Source of the DNA: Parasponia andersonii
Taxonomy: Eukaryota; Streptophyta; Magnoliopsida; Rosales; Cannabaceae
Length of the DNA stretch: 64,000 nucleotides
Assembly (NCBI GenBank): GCA_002914805.1
Contig: JXTB01000386.1
Coordinates: forward strand, 252,847-316,846
Reading direction: 5' to 3'
Positions 1 to 11,611 of the stretch are shown here, in pieces; within the stretch, counting starts at the first letter, position 1; every line of letters begins with the position of its first letter. Made by a program: the position numbers and the translations under genes. The notes below the pieces were generated by a model that searched no databases, was not told the DNA's origin, and saw nothing but the letters and a program-made list of their open reading frames with translations.

Positions 1-1518
1 CAAGAATATATTCCTATATATACATTTATGCACTTAAACGTTTATTTATATATATGCATTATTATTATACTTTTTTCAGGATAAGAGAAGAAGAAAAAAA
101 AAAGAAGGCTAGTGCTTATTTGTCCAATATTTTCTAAAGTCAAAGAAAAAATTGTCTTAATTAACCACCTTTTGGAATGTTGAAATTTAATATTGAGAAA
201 GGGGTGATTGAAGCTTTATAATAATTATATGCTCAAGATAGCCACATGGAGCTCTCTTATATGGCTTTTGATTGCTATAAGGTTCGATGTTTGAACGGTA
301 TCTTATCAGCTAAGCAACAAGCTAAATCTACTTGGATTATAATACTTGTACAATATCGAATAATTAGGAAGCTGGTTATTCTCCATGAGATTTTACTTTT
401 TTATTATTGACAAATGGGACCGTTATATGCTTAAACATGTTGATCATGACGTATAAAGAGATCAAATTTAAATTTTATTTTATTACATATTATATAAAAA
501 CATATATTTATCCCTCTGTGCGACTATTTTGTCATTCCTTTGATTGCTATGTAAAAGAATATATCGCCATCTTACTCAACTAGATCACTCCCAATTTCTC
601 TACTTAAAAAACCAGGAAACTTATAGCCAAATGTATGATTCGTAATTTAAGCGTACAGGTAAATGAACTTGAAAGCAGTAAATGATATGCCATAGAGTAA
701 ATTATGTAACAGTTTCTTCTCTTTTTTCAACCTTGGAAAATTACAGTATGCTTTATTCAATAAACTTACGAAGCTAGAAAAAAAGGCTTGACACGCGACA
801 CGCACTTTCCAATTATTAGCTTAGGTTGTACTCGTCTCTATTTAGTATTTATTATGATTATGATTTATGAATGAGTTTGAACGAGCAATATTAAGCAACG
901 CGTCCGAAATCCTAGATTGGCTACAGCCTACACACAAGAAAACATGATCCTATTTTAATTAATTAATTAATTAGAAACTAACTATCTATAGATAAATATT
1001 ATACATGATTTTCAAAGTATCCGATAATGAGTTCATATCTAAAGCTGAAGGTATTTGAATTTGTGTACTAACATAACATCTAACGCCAACTTAAATCTAT
1101 GATCACTATCTGAAGTTTGGATGTGGGACATGAGAAAAGTACCAAAAGTAAGGAATGTCCAGAGGTACTTATGTTTTAGTACTAACAGCTGAGACATGTT
1201 CAATTACCACCCAACCTAAATCTAGTATCTAAAGTTGTGTTTGGGATACGAGAAATTAAAGTACGGAAAGAGAGGAAAGAAAATAATCCAATATAATGAA
1301 ATCAAGTAAATTTATTATTATTATTATGTTGAAGTTAAATGTGTTAGGAAATTTTTTTTTTCTATAATTAAGTGGTCCACATATTTGTTATAATTATATT
1401 GGCCTACATTATTTTTATTTTGTATGAACCTTAATTAGTAATTTAAATAAGTTAGATCAGAATATTCAAATAAGTACGAGACGACGATTTAATTGGGTAT
1501 GGGTCGACAATATGCAAG
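1..1518. other. Intergenic, AT-rich, no gene seen
   Basis: No supported coding region on either strand. It holds short simple repeats, such as a TTAA run near 957-973, and two loosely similar stretches near 1080-1160 and 1205-1280 that look like an old, diverged duplication. Confidence 0.5.
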
Positions 1519-2400
1519 CAGTGGCAAAGCCACATCGGGTCCAAGAGGGACAATTGCCCCCACTGACTTTTTTGAAGAAAAAAAATTAGTAACATTTTTA
1601 TAAAAGAAATTATTCTATTTCCTCTTAATTTATACAATCTTATATTTGTACCCTGAAAATTTGGATTTTTCCTCATTAGTAAAGCTTATTTTATAATTAT
1701 GAAGCTCATTTTAATGGTTTCTGTTAAATATTAAGTAAAACTCATTATTCATCTTTTTAAAGTGTGTGTCACAGTTTATAAACAAAATAATTAGAAATTG
1801 ACTTGACATAGTTTTATATATGTTGTATATAATATTTGTCAGCAAACAAATGATTTGGCCTAGTTATATGTATGTATCCGCATAATGTTTGTTAGTAAAT
1901 TAATCCTTTGGACTTTGTGAGAATATAAGGATTATGAATATGAGATTGTATGTAGAAAATTTGGAAGTATGTCTATATCTAGACTAAGCGTTATAAAAAA
2001 AGCTAGGAATGCTCCTGTTTGATGCCTTTAATTAAGCTACCAAATACTAACTTGAGTTTACTTGTTGTTACTATGACTGTAGAGAGAGAATTTTCTATCA
2101 TGAACATTGTGAAGAATCGACTACACAACTGAATGGGAGATCAATGGATGAATGACAATTTACTTATTTATATTGAAAATGAAATTTCTGATAAGATTGA
2201 CGATGAAGCTATTATATAGCGGTTTCAAACCATGAGACATTGTCAAGAATAATTGTAATATATTTGTGGACTTATTTAATAGTAGTACAAATTTTTAATT
2301 TTACATTTTTAAGGAGAAATTTCTAATTTTCTTGTGCTATTTTATGGTCAAGTAATTTTTCCTTTGCTCGCCCTAGATTAAATTCCTGGCTCCACCCCTG
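1519..2400 (+). mobile_element. hAT transposon relic, internally deleted
   Basis: Left end CAGTGGCAAAGCCA (1519-1532) and right end TGGCTCCACCCCTG (2387-2400) are inverted repeats matching at 10 of 14 positions. They are flanked by an 8-bp direct repeat, TATGCAAG at 1511-1518 and TATGCATG at 2401-2408 (7 of 8). Eight-bp duplications are the hAT signature. The 882-bp body keeps only the C-terminal dimerisation segment of a transposase, so it is a deletion derivative that cannot move by itself. The end sequence resembles plant hAT elements whose transposases are annotated as zinc finger MYM-type 1-like; that assignment is from memory. Confidence 0.8.
2047..2253 (+). pseudogene. hAT C-terminal dimerisation domain fragment
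   Basis: Reading the frame through ACTGTAGAGAGAGAATTT gives TVEREFSIMNIVKNRLHN, a stop at about 2131-2133, then MGDQWMNDNLLIYIE, and a second stop near 2217. This is the conserved hATC block (VERxFSxMxxVKxRLxNxMGD) found at the end of hAT transposases. The upstream BED finger and catalytic region are absent and the frame is broken twice, so it is a dead fragment inside the element at 1519-2400. Confidence 0.75.
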
Positions 2401-2720
2401 TATGCATGAATATCCAATTAATCGACCCAATTAGAACTGATGGATACCCTAACTGTGTCAACTATGTGTAGTTTCAACTATGTGTAGTTTATTTTAGGGT
2501 TTTGGTTTCTATACTAAAATTTTCACATACGCTTTTCTTTGTCAGATACCATCACTAACAGAAATATCCATTGAGCAGACTAATTCAATATTTTTGACTG
2601 TATAAGATCTCTAACCCTCGGGCTCTTTATCACTTTTCACTTCCACATTCATGATCATTATCAGGTCTTCAGCTAGATTGCTATAGATATAGGTAATTAA
2701 ACTCAACAAACCCATGACCG
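2401..2720. other. Intergenic between hAT relic and CACTA element
   Basis: No gene is visible. A 15-base tandem duplication of AACTATGTGTAGTTT occurs near 2460-2490. The segment ends with CCG, the likely left target-site flank of the CACTA element. Confidence 0.5.
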
Positions 2721-2736
2721 CACTACTAAAAATATT

Positions 2737-3108
2737 TACTATCACGGCGCGTGTACGGACGCGCCGTGATAAGTGATTAACTATCACAGCGCTTAAAAAG
2801 CGCCGTGATAATACCACGGTGCCTAAGAAGCGCCATGGTATCCCATCTTTAACGGCGCCCATAAGGCACCGTAATAAAGCGCTTATTAAGCGTCGTGATA
2901 AAATACCACGGCGCCTAAGAAGCGCCATGGTATCCCATCTTTAACAGCGCCCTTTGGGCACCGTTGTTTTTAACTTTTACAGCGCCTATAAGGCATCGTA
3001 ATAAAACTATCATGACGCTCATTAAGCGCCGTGATAAAATACCACGGCACCTAAAAAGCACCGTGGTATCTCATCTTTAACGGTGCCCTTAGGGCACCGA
3101 GGTAGGGG
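2737..3108. repeat. CACTA left subterminal repeat array
   Basis: The array has alternating direct and inverted copies of short units built on TATCACGGCGC, TACCACGGCGCC and TTTAACGGCGCC and their complements, such as GCGCCGTGATAA and AAGCGCCATGGTATC. Adjacent units can pair as stems. It is much richer in G and C than the surrounding DNA. Subterminal repeats of CACTA elements are the binding sites of the element's accessory transposition protein; that role is inferred here from position. Confidence 0.85.
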
Positions 3109-3110
3109 CC

Positions 3111-3120
3111 CTATATAAAG
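3111..3120 (+). promoter_or_regulatory. Putative TATA box of the CACTA transposase
   Basis: CTATATAAAG lies directly after the left subterminal array and about 1.27 kb before the first transposase ATG. The gap would be 5'UTR and leader introns. This is inferred from motif and position only. Confidence 0.5.
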
Positions 3121-4390
3121 GACTTCAAAATAATCGCCCAACAGCAGACAAATCGCTATTCCTCTTCACTTCTAGCCGAGGCCAACAGTCTCCCCCTTCC
3201 ACCATTTTCACCATTTTCTCCGGCAAACAAAGTATATTTAAGCTTTTAAACTCGTTTTTGTCTCTAAAATTATATTACCCATTATCGTAAACATGATTTT
3301 GAATAATTATTTTATAGAAATTTCATGTTTTAGGTTATATTCGAAAGAGTTTATATTTGGAACCCTAATTTATCAAATGTGAATATCTTGAGCATGCATT
3401 GATAATCTTTACTCTTGTAATACCGAGTTAAACTATTTATTTGCTAGAAATCTTATTTTTGGGTATGTTTTGCTATTTAAGTGTAAATTAATCCGAATTT
3501 GTTATTATTTTGTTGCTATTTTTTTTATTTATTTTAGGTGAAATGTGAGTTCATTTAGTTGTCAAAAGTTTCAAATTAAAGGTGTGTTATATGAATTTAT
3601 ACCAATTTCATGTTTATTTACTAAAAATCATATATTAGGTTATACTTTTTAATTTCCATCCTTAGTGTCAATTAATCCAAATTTATGCAATTTTAATTGA
3701 ATATTGTGTAGTTTTTTAGAAATTTATATATTCAATATTTTTAATTGAGTGAAGTCATGTGGAGTTGATCATTAGTTGCAAAAGTTTAAAATTGAGGTAG
3801 ACTCTAAAATTGAAAGGTTAACTTGAGATCTTTGATTCTAAAATTTTTAATTTGTTGGATATAAATTGTTGTTGTAGAATTCTATATCATTTTTTAGTTA
3901 TCAAAATTCTTATTTTGCATATATACTTATTTCAAATATATGATTTTTCAAATTTAAAGTATTGTGGATTATAAATGTTTAATTTTATTTATCATTTTAA
4001 TTTGCGTATAGGTTTTAGTAGAAGTTAGAGTACTTAGATTATTTTTGAATTAGCAAACTGAGGTATATTTTCTCAAATTTTTTTCTTTTATTGACTTATG
4101 TCACTTTCATATTGGTTTTATCTTATTATTTTGTCATATGTTATATTTGGTTGATTGACAAATTATTTGTAACAAATGAGACTATTTAAGAATAAATTAA
4201 GTTCTGAATTTGGTAGTACTTAGAAATATAAGAATAATTTGAAATGAGTATTAATGTATAATTGGTGGTTTAGTTACTCAATTAGTTAATACTAGAAATA
4301 TGGGAAATTATGTACAATTTTTTATGGTACTCAATTTAGTTAGTTTTTGATATCAGTTGTTTATTTATTTATTTTTTTTGTTTTTCAATT

Positions 4391-6827
4391 GTGCTTAGAA
4401 TGGATAAGGAATGGATATTAGCGGATAGACTATCGACTGAATATAGAAAGGGAGTTGATAGCTTTTTGGAGTTTGCTATTGAAAATGTCAAAGATTCTAA
4501 TTTAATTCCATATATGTGTATTAAATATGGAAATTTGCAAAATATAGGTATTAAAAAGATAAAAGAACACTTATATTTCAATGGAATATATCAAAGTTAC
4601 AAACAATAGATTTGGCATGGTGAAAAGGTTCCAATTACCGGATTTTCATCAAAGAACTGTATAAGAAATGATTATGAGTTAGATTTAAATGATGATCTTT
4701 TTGAAATAATTGATAATGCACAGTATGAAACAGATGTAGATCCTATTAAGTTTCAATCATTACTTAATGATGTTGAGAAACCGATCTATCCGAGTTGTAC
4801 GAAATTTACAAAGTTGCCTGCATTATTGAAATTGTATAATTTGAAAGCAAGACATAGATGGAGTGATAAGAGTTTTTCAGACTTGTTAGCTTTACTAGGA
4901 GAGATATTGTCAAATGATAATAAGATACCACCTTCCTTTTATAGGGTCAAAAAGACTTTATGCTCATTGGGTATGCAATATGAGAAAATTCACGCTTGTC
5001 CAGATGATTGTATTTTATATCGAAAGAAATTTAAAGATGCAATTTATTGTCCAATATATGGTGAGTCTAGGTGGCAACAGAATAAGAATTCTAAAGAGGT
5101 AAAAGTTAGAACCCCTACTAAAGTTTTGTGGTATATTCCTCCAATTTCTCATTTTACCCGTCTATTCCGAAATCGCGAGCATGTTAAAGATCTAATATGG
5201 CATGCGAATGAGAGGATAGAAGATGGTAAACTTAGACATACAACCAATTCACCGGCTTGGAAAATAATAGATTACAAATGGCCATCTTTTGGAAGTGATC
5301 CAAGGAATCATCGTCTTAGTCTATCTGCAAATGGTATTAATCCACATACAACTCTAAGTAGCAAATATAGTTGTTGGCCTATAATGCTTAAAATCTATAA
5401 TCTTCCTCCATGGTTGTATATGAAAAGAAAGTTTACACTTCTTACAATGTTAATATCAGTATTTGGACAACCTGGTAATGACATTGATGTATATTTAGCC
5501 CCGTTGATTAATGAGTTGAACAATTTGTAGAATGATGGTGTGAAAGCCTATGATGCATATAAGGATGAAGATTTTACTCTCAAGGCTGTGTTACTATGGA
5601 CAATCAATGACTTCCCTGNAAGTTGTCAGTTCTTAACACATGCTAGAAAATTGAGTTATATGGGTCATAGAAGATTTTTACCTCGCAAACATGTATACCG
5701 AAATTGGAAAAAAGTATTTAATGGTTCTCAAGAATTTGAATTAGCACCACAACCTTTAACTAGAACAGAGATACTACAAACAGTCTCTAAGCTCGAATTT
5801 AGGCTTGGAAATGTTAAAATAAGTGATATCAGTAAGAAAAAAAAAAAGACGCAGTAATGTGAAGATTGTAAAAACCTCAAAGAGTTGTTGGAAGAAGAAA
5901 TCTATATTCTTTGAGTTGGAGTATTGGCAATATTTACTTCTGAGACATAACTTAGATGTCATGCATATTGAGAAGAACATATGTGATAGTATAATTGGAA
6001 CTTTATTAAATATTTCAGGGAGGAATAAAGATAGTATTGGTGCCCGTATGGATCTTGTTAACATGGGTGCCCATGTTCGAAAAGAGTTAGCTCCTAAAGT
6101 GGGAGAGAAGTGAACATATTTACCCCATGCTTGCTTCATATTGAAAAATGAAGAAAAATATCAATTGTGTCAATCTTTATTTAATGTGAAGGTTCCTGAA
6201 GGCTATTCTTCTAATATTAGAATATTAGTGGATATGAACAATTTGAAACTAGTTGGACTTAAATCTTATGATTGTCATACACTAATACAACATCTGCTAC
6301 CTATAGCGATCAAGTCCGTATTACCTAAAAATGTTCAATATGCAATCACTAGATTATGCTTATTTTTTAATGGAATTTGTTCTAAGGTAGTCGATATATC
6401 AAAGTTAGACGAACTACAACGTGAACTTGTTGTAATATTGTGCATGTTCGAGCAGTTTTTTCCTCTTAGATTTTTTGATATAATGATACATCTTACTGTA
6501 CATTTGGTTAGAGAAGTAAAGGTATGTGGTTCTATTTATTTGAGATGGATGTATCCATTTGAGAGATACCTGAAAATTCTAAAAGAATATATTAGAAATC
6601 GAAGTCGGTCAGAAGGATGTAGTGTAGAGTGTTATATCGCAGAAGAAGCTGTTGAGATTTGTTCTGAGTATTTGACAAATGTAGAAGCTATCAGAGTACC
6701 AGTATCTTCAAATATTAATAAAAGCGTAAGTGGTGGTGTCATGTGTACAGTTAAACGAGAACAACTAGACCAAACATATCGTACTGTGTTACAAAATATA
6801 GCTGAAGTCCAACATTTCATCGAGTAA
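4391..6827 (+). pseudogene. CACTA TNP2-type transposase, degenerate
   Basis: This would catalyse cut-and-paste movement of the element. From ATG 4391 the frame opens with a transposase-associated domain (MDKEWILADRLSTEY), then a TNP2/Transposase_21 region (4814-5530: KLYNLKARHRWSDKSF, WKIIDYKWPSFGSDPRN, PPWLYMKRKF), a continuation with HARKLSYMGHRRFLP (5540-5857), LDVMHIEKNICDSIIGTLL (from 5950), and a DUF4218-like end (6141-6827) with the motif WMYPFERYLKILKEYIRN. One frame runs from 4391 to 5857 with in-frame stops at 4607-4609 and 5528-5530. A run of A at about 5834-5846 shifts the frame by one, and another stop sits at 6111-6113. Base 5619 is undetermined. Few lesions against a long conserved reading suggests fairly recent death. 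Confidence 0.85.
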
Positions 6828-6959
6828 GTTTTTTTGTGAATTAGATTTTCATTGATTGAATATTGAATTCATTAATAATAATAGTTTACTTTGGGGATAA
6901 TTTGTTGAAGGGAGCATATAAATTGAATCAAACACAATTCTCAATGAAATCAAAAAGAG

Positions 6960-7745
6960 AGAAGTAGATTCATGATGAACATCATCGAACTTTTATTAGT
7001 TGGTTTCGCGAACGGGTAATTCCAATTAGTTGTTACAATTAATAGTTTTAGTTCATTTTTTCCCTATTTCTAATTGTTAATTTTGCATTTTGAATAGATT
7101 GTAGTTGAAATGAACAAAGCAATACACAATCTATCTGATACATTGAAATAGATATCATGTGGACCATCATTGGATGTAATTAAGTATAATGCTTATCAAG
7201 TTAACAGTGTTCATTTTAGCATAAAACACCGCGATAACATAAGAATAACCCAAAATAGTAGGGTAAGTATTATTGCAAAAACCGTCCAATTTTTAAGTTC
7301 TAAGGATAAAAACCCAATAGAGGGTGATATGGTATACTATGGCATTATCGAGGAAATTTGGGAACTCGATTTTGTCACATTTCGGTTGCCGGTGTTTTAT
7401 GTGTCAATGGGTAGAGAGTAACCATGGGATTAGAGAAGATGAGTTAGGCTTTACTTTAGTTGATCTAAATCGGATAGGTCACAAGAATGATCCATTTATA
7501 TTGGCAACATAAGCAAAACAGGTATTTTATGTCAATGATCCACTTGATGCACGATGGTCAATCGTTCTTGCAATAAAATCGAAAGAATATCAAATTTTAG
7601 GAGTTGAAGATGAGAGCGAAATACTTGTTGCTCATGAAATATTCTCAGAAGGAGTTTCGGTAGAGGTTTTGGTAGAAGACATTAATGAAGATGATGTTAC
7701 ATGTTTACGAGATGATGGTGAAGGTATTTGGATTGATAATCAAAG
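6960..7745 (+). pseudogene. DUF4216-like C-terminal part of CACTA transposase gene
   Basis: Around 6966-7010 the reading HDEHHRTFISWFRERV matches the short linker usual after DUF4218. From 7170, YNAYQVNSVHFSIKHRDN and YYGIIEEIWELDF follow the DUF4216 pattern, and after a frame change GFTLVDLNRIGHKNDPFIL and QVFYVNDPLDARWSIVL (7450-7570) complete it. The last part reads VEDINEDDVTCLRDDGEGIWIDN (about 7672-7740). Stops at about 6967, 7148, 7420 and 7510 and at least one frameshift break the frame. This is the distal half of the same ancestral gene as 4391-6827. Confidence 0.7.
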
Positions 7746-8024
7746 AAAAAAACCAATAAGGTACAAATCAAATAAGTTATATCTTTTTGTTTCATTTTTA
7801 TATCTTTATGGATTGATGTATTATTTTTTTAAATATATTATCTCTTATGTTTACATGCTTATTATTTTCTATCTAAATTTTCGATCTACATTTGTGGTTT
7901 TATTATTTAACAGGTAATTATTGACATGAAAAATGAAGGTGCAGATGATGTTTATCAATTTACACTATCATAAAGTAGTCAAGATGAAAGAAAACACAAA
8001 AAGAAACTAAGAGGAACCACTCAA

Positions 8025-9280
8025 ATGAAGGAGTTGATTATAAAAAGAAGTGATAACAAAAAAGAAGTTGTCGCATACAATGAATGGGGACAACCAACTG
8101 CGGATAAAGGTAGACATTTGGCGAGCTTTTGTGGCCTTATGGTTCGTCGCAAGATCCCAATCAACATTGATAACTGGACGCATGTACCAAAGGACCTAAA
8201 AGATGTGCTCTGGCATATAATATTGGTATGAACATGAATCTTCCTATTTCATATTTATTAGAATATATATTTGGTATTAACATTATTTTTTTTACATTAT
8301 AGGAAACATTTGTATTAGACTACAAAGTAAAAAAAGAAACTTTAAAAAGTTGTCAAAAAATGTGGAGAGATTTTAAGTCTAGGATTACCACTGAACTGAT
8401 TTATGAGTATAGACATACTTGTCCAGAGTTATTAGAGCACCCTCCAGCATCATATGCACCATGGATTGAACCTAAAGTTTGGGATGAGTTTGTTAAGAAA
8501 AGAGTAAGTGCAGAATGGGAGGAAGCTAGGAAAGTACAACAGGGAAGAACAACGCAAAATAAATATCCACATCATATGTCTTGCTTGGGTTATGCTAGAT
8601 TAGAAGCTAAGATTGAAAAAGACAAGGGTCGATGTGGTATTGATAGATCCGAGCTGTGGAGTAGAGGACGTGTTCCTAAAAAAGGAAGCCATACTGAGGA
8701 AATCAAAGTGATTGTTGATAGAATTGTAAGTTGCTTATTACAACATATTGATTATATTAATTTGTAATTTTGTTAAAAGTATAGCATAGTCTAATGTTCA
8801 ATTCTGTACATGTTTTGTAGGAAGATTATAGTCAACAGTTTCAAGAGGGAAATCTCGAGATATACGGTTCTAATGATATCTTTACAATGACTTTAGGCAC
8901 TCCTGAATATTCTGGACGTGTACGAGGAATGAGATTTCACATTGGCCACAGACAATATTTTCATCAACCTGCTCCAACAAAGAAGCAACAATCATTTGAT
9001 TTGAAACAATAGTAAGATGAACAAACACGCAAGATGCAACAAATGCTTAAAGAACAAGAAGAATGGTTCAAAGCAGAAATTACTAAGATTCAAGTAGGAC
9101 AACAAAGTAATGTTAGTGGTTCTAATACAACTCATTCATGGCCAGAAGTTCAAAGGGAAGAAGTGAAACCACAAGAGATATATGTAAATCCAATGGTAGC
9201 TGTAGGAATATCTTTACGACTCAAAAAAGTATGTTTATATGAGTTTCTTTCTTATTTGTTCATTACCTACTTGTATTTAT
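8025..9280 (+). pseudogene. Transposase_24 (Ptta/En/Spm) domain gene of the CACTA element
   Basis: Exon 8025-8224 encodes KGRHLASFCGLMVRRKIPI and NWTHVPKDLKDVLWHII. It ends at a GT donor near 8227 and resumes after TTATAG near 8303 with ETFVLDYKVKKETLKSCQ, MWRDFKSRITTELIY and, to about 8726, the WDEFVKKRVSAEWEEARK block typical of plant Transposase_24. A further exon after TTTTGTAG (8820) carries FTMTLGTPEYSGRVRGMRF and a coiled-coil, glutamine-rich tail (MQQMLKEQEEWFKAEITK). A TAG near 9010 interrupts that exon. In other CACTA elements the second gene encodes a DNA-binding accessory protein; the equivalent role here is inferred. Confidence 0.75.
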
Positions 9281-9289
9281 AAATTGTGT

Positions 9290-9620
9290 TTGATTTTCTA
9301 TATTGTAGAACCGACCATGCAAGCTTGCAGTAGGGTCTCGTGATAACATAGTTGCTGTAGGACATGTACAAGAGTCAACCTCATCAACTATTATTCACGG
9401 CAGAGAATTGGGGGAGCATAATTTGCGTGTATCGCGTGTATCAGTAGAGGTTGTTCTTGATGCTACAGCCCTAATTCCTATTCCAAATCCAGATGATGAT
9501 ACAAGGTTGGTAGGTGACGCACTTGGATCGCATCTTGCATGGCCTAAGATGCTTGTCATCTTTGAAGATAATTTGGTATGCAGACTTATTTTCCAAATAA
9601 ATTCATCCTTTATTTAATTC
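9290..9620 (+). pseudogene. Linker exons between Transposase_24 and protease regions
   Basis: After a TTGTAG acceptor near 9308 the frame reads NRPCKLAVGSRDNIVAVGHV, then HGRELGEHNLRVSRVSVEVV, and ends near a GTATGC donor at 9576. The segment sits where CACTA elements with a protease carry a low-complexity linker. I recognise no domain of its own. Confidence 0.5.
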
Positions 9621-9785
9621 TAATGTGAATTGTTAACTTGTTTGTTAATATTTCATCATTTATTTAGATTTTAGGAGTTTAATGATATAAATAGGTATCA
9701 AACAGGGAAGAATAAATCTTCACAACCACATCCACCTCAAATACAAAAAAGAGTACATCCACAAAGAAAGAAAGCGAAATCTGTT

Positions 9786-11028
9786 ACATAAATACAGTTT
9801 AGATTTGTTGATGGTGCACTAGCTTCTATAAGATTACTATTGAATACCATTCAAGGAGTGGATGAAGATATTGTTGTTAATGTTCCCTTTGATTAAAAAG
9901 TATTTGGAGAAGCTTTTCGTTTGCCCGTATTCAAAGAAGACATAATTGAGTTTTGCACATTACAAAAGATTGAGATCGTACCTATTACGTTATACATGAG
10001 GTAAGAAGTTTATTTATTTTTATATATATATAGAACTTCATATATATACATGTATCTATAATTGGCAATTATATAATACAACACTTAATTCACATTATAT
10101 TTTGTACTTGTAGGCATTTACACTATTTAGTGACCCAATATGGCTATCAAGCTAGATATATGTTCATGGATCCTAGTGCAATTGCTACAGAAAGTGGTCC
10201 ACGTAAGGATCGTGCTATAAGTTTAGCAACCTTGATGTTATCCATGGAGAATGAACATCAATTTCTAATTACACCTTGGAATTATGGGTAAGATTTTAAA
10301 CTTAACAAATTGTCATATGATCAACTACTTCCTATATGAAGTTAATTGTTACATTATTAATAATCTTTATCATCAATTTTATGAGTAGGGAACATTGGAT
10401 GTTGCTTATCATTTATCCTCTCAAAGATTATGCATGGTTTCTAGATCCTCTCGACTTAGCTCTCCGTGAGGAAATTAGTTTAACAATAATCGAGTAAGTT
10501 CTCTAATAGTTATTTTGTTATAGTTCAGTTTCTTATGGTATTTTTACTCATGTCTGCTATTGCTAATCTTTTATTATTGTATTTGCACATTTCCAATTCA
10601 AAGTGTATTCAACATATATAATGTAGAAAAATGGAAGAAAGGAATACCAAATGGTCCAGTTTATAAGTTAATAAAGGTACTAAACTTTAATTAATAATAC
10701 TTGTTAAGTGGAAGATTAATTAAAATTACTTATGTTTACTTTATGCTTATGTATAGTACCCAAGACAACCGACAAGTGTTGAGTGCGAATTCTACATATG
10801 TAAATTTATGAGAGAAGTCATTGAACAAGCCAATATTAAATCAATTACCACAATGGTATGTAAACATATATTTAATTAGTTCTATTCTAATTTATAGTTT
10901 AATTGATAACTTTCTAACAAATAAGGTGTTTGAATTTGTAGTTTAATAGACAAAATTTCTATACAAAAGATGATATCAACAGACTTTTTGAAGAGTGGGT
11001 CGAAGAACTAATACAATTTATCATTTGA
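9786..11028 (+). pseudogene. Ulp1/C48 cysteine protease-like region captured in the CACTA element
   Basis: Five to six short exons with clean GT-AG borders assemble into a SUMO-protease-like fold. In order: VFGEAFRLPVFKEDIIEF (9900-10001); HLHYLVTQYGYQARYMFMD to FLITPWNYG (10115-10288); EHWMLLIIYPLKDYAWFLDPL (from 10389); KWKKGIPNGPVYKLIK (near 10630); YPRQPTSVECEFYICKFM (near 10758); and a last exon ending at TGA 11026-11028. The H of EHW, the D of FLDPL and the C of VECEFY fit the His-Asp-Cys triad of C48 peptidases. A TAA near 9893 breaks the upstream exon. Plant CACTA and Mutator-like elements are known to have captured Ulp1 domains; whether this one was ever active is unknown. Confidence 0.75.
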
Positions 11029-11306
11029 GGTTCTTAATCTTTATTTATTTAAACTATATGTAGTCTTTGATGATCATGTTAGTTTGGCTTAGAAAACTAA
11101 TGCATATATATACTTAGTTTATATAGACTATATGGATATGATTATGATCAAGTTATTATGTTAATTTAATATTAGTATGTAAATATATATTTATACTCTA
11201 TTTTATTTCAAATATTTGGTGTATGTAATGAATTTGGAATACATTTATGAAATTCCAGGGGATAGTATATACAAATACATTACAAATATCCCCTAGAAAT
11301 ATGTAC

Positions 11307-11605
11307 CAATGCGCTTATAAGGCGCCGAGAAAAATCTGTCTACCAAGGCGCCTTATAGGCGCCATGAAACGCATTTTCCACGGTACTTTGCAAGCTAGAT
11401 ACCAAGGCGCTTAAAAGGCGCCGTGGAAGATGCCTTTCACGGTGCTTCCAAGGCGCCTTGGTAGACCTTCCACGACACCTTATAAGTGCCTTGGTAGCTA
11501 ATGCCTATTACGGCACCTGCAATCAAAGCGCCTTAGTAGTCAATGCCTATTACGGCACCTGCAATCAAAGTGCTTTTGTGGGCGCCTTGAAAGACATTTT
11601 TTATT
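11307..11605. repeat. CACTA right subterminal repeat array
   Basis: Repeated units of the form CCAAGGCGCCTTATAGGCGCC and relatives (ACCAAGGCGCTTAAAAGGCG, CCTATTACGGCACCTGC in two tandem copies near 11502 and 11545). They are related to the left array in their GGCGCC cores but vary in spacing. The array runs into the terminal TAGTG at 11607-11611. Confidence 0.8.
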
Positions 11606-11611
11606 GTAGTG

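Larger units (their letters stand above)
2721..11611 (+). mobile_element. CACTA (En/Spm) DNA transposon, near full length
   Basis: The left terminus begins CACTACTAAAAATATTTAC at 2721. The right terminus ends ATTTTTTATTGTAGTG at 11611, whose complement begins CACTACAATAAAAAAT. The flanks are CCG and CTG, an imperfect 3-bp duplication as expected for CACTA elements. The 8.9-kb body has subterminal arrays of GC-rich palindromes at both ends, a TNP2-type transposase region, DUF4218- and DUF4216-like segments, a Transposase_24 region and an Ulp1-like protease region, all on the plus strand. Scattered stops and frameshifts in the transposase say the copy is no longer autonomous, but both ends look complete. 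An undetermined base (n) lies at 5619. Confidence 0.9.

Noticed and set aside
281..300. GGTTCGATGTTTGAAC, considered as a tRNA T-arm
   Set aside because: No acceptor stem or other arms can be built around it; no tRNA gene was found in the window.
1080..1280. Two similar stretches, considered as a tandem repeat or LTR pair
   Set aside because: Similarity is weak and broken by gaps, and no element ends are present.
2460..2490. Tandem AACTATGTGTAGTTT, considered as an element boundary
   Set aside because: Two copies only and no terminal structure; a small local duplication.
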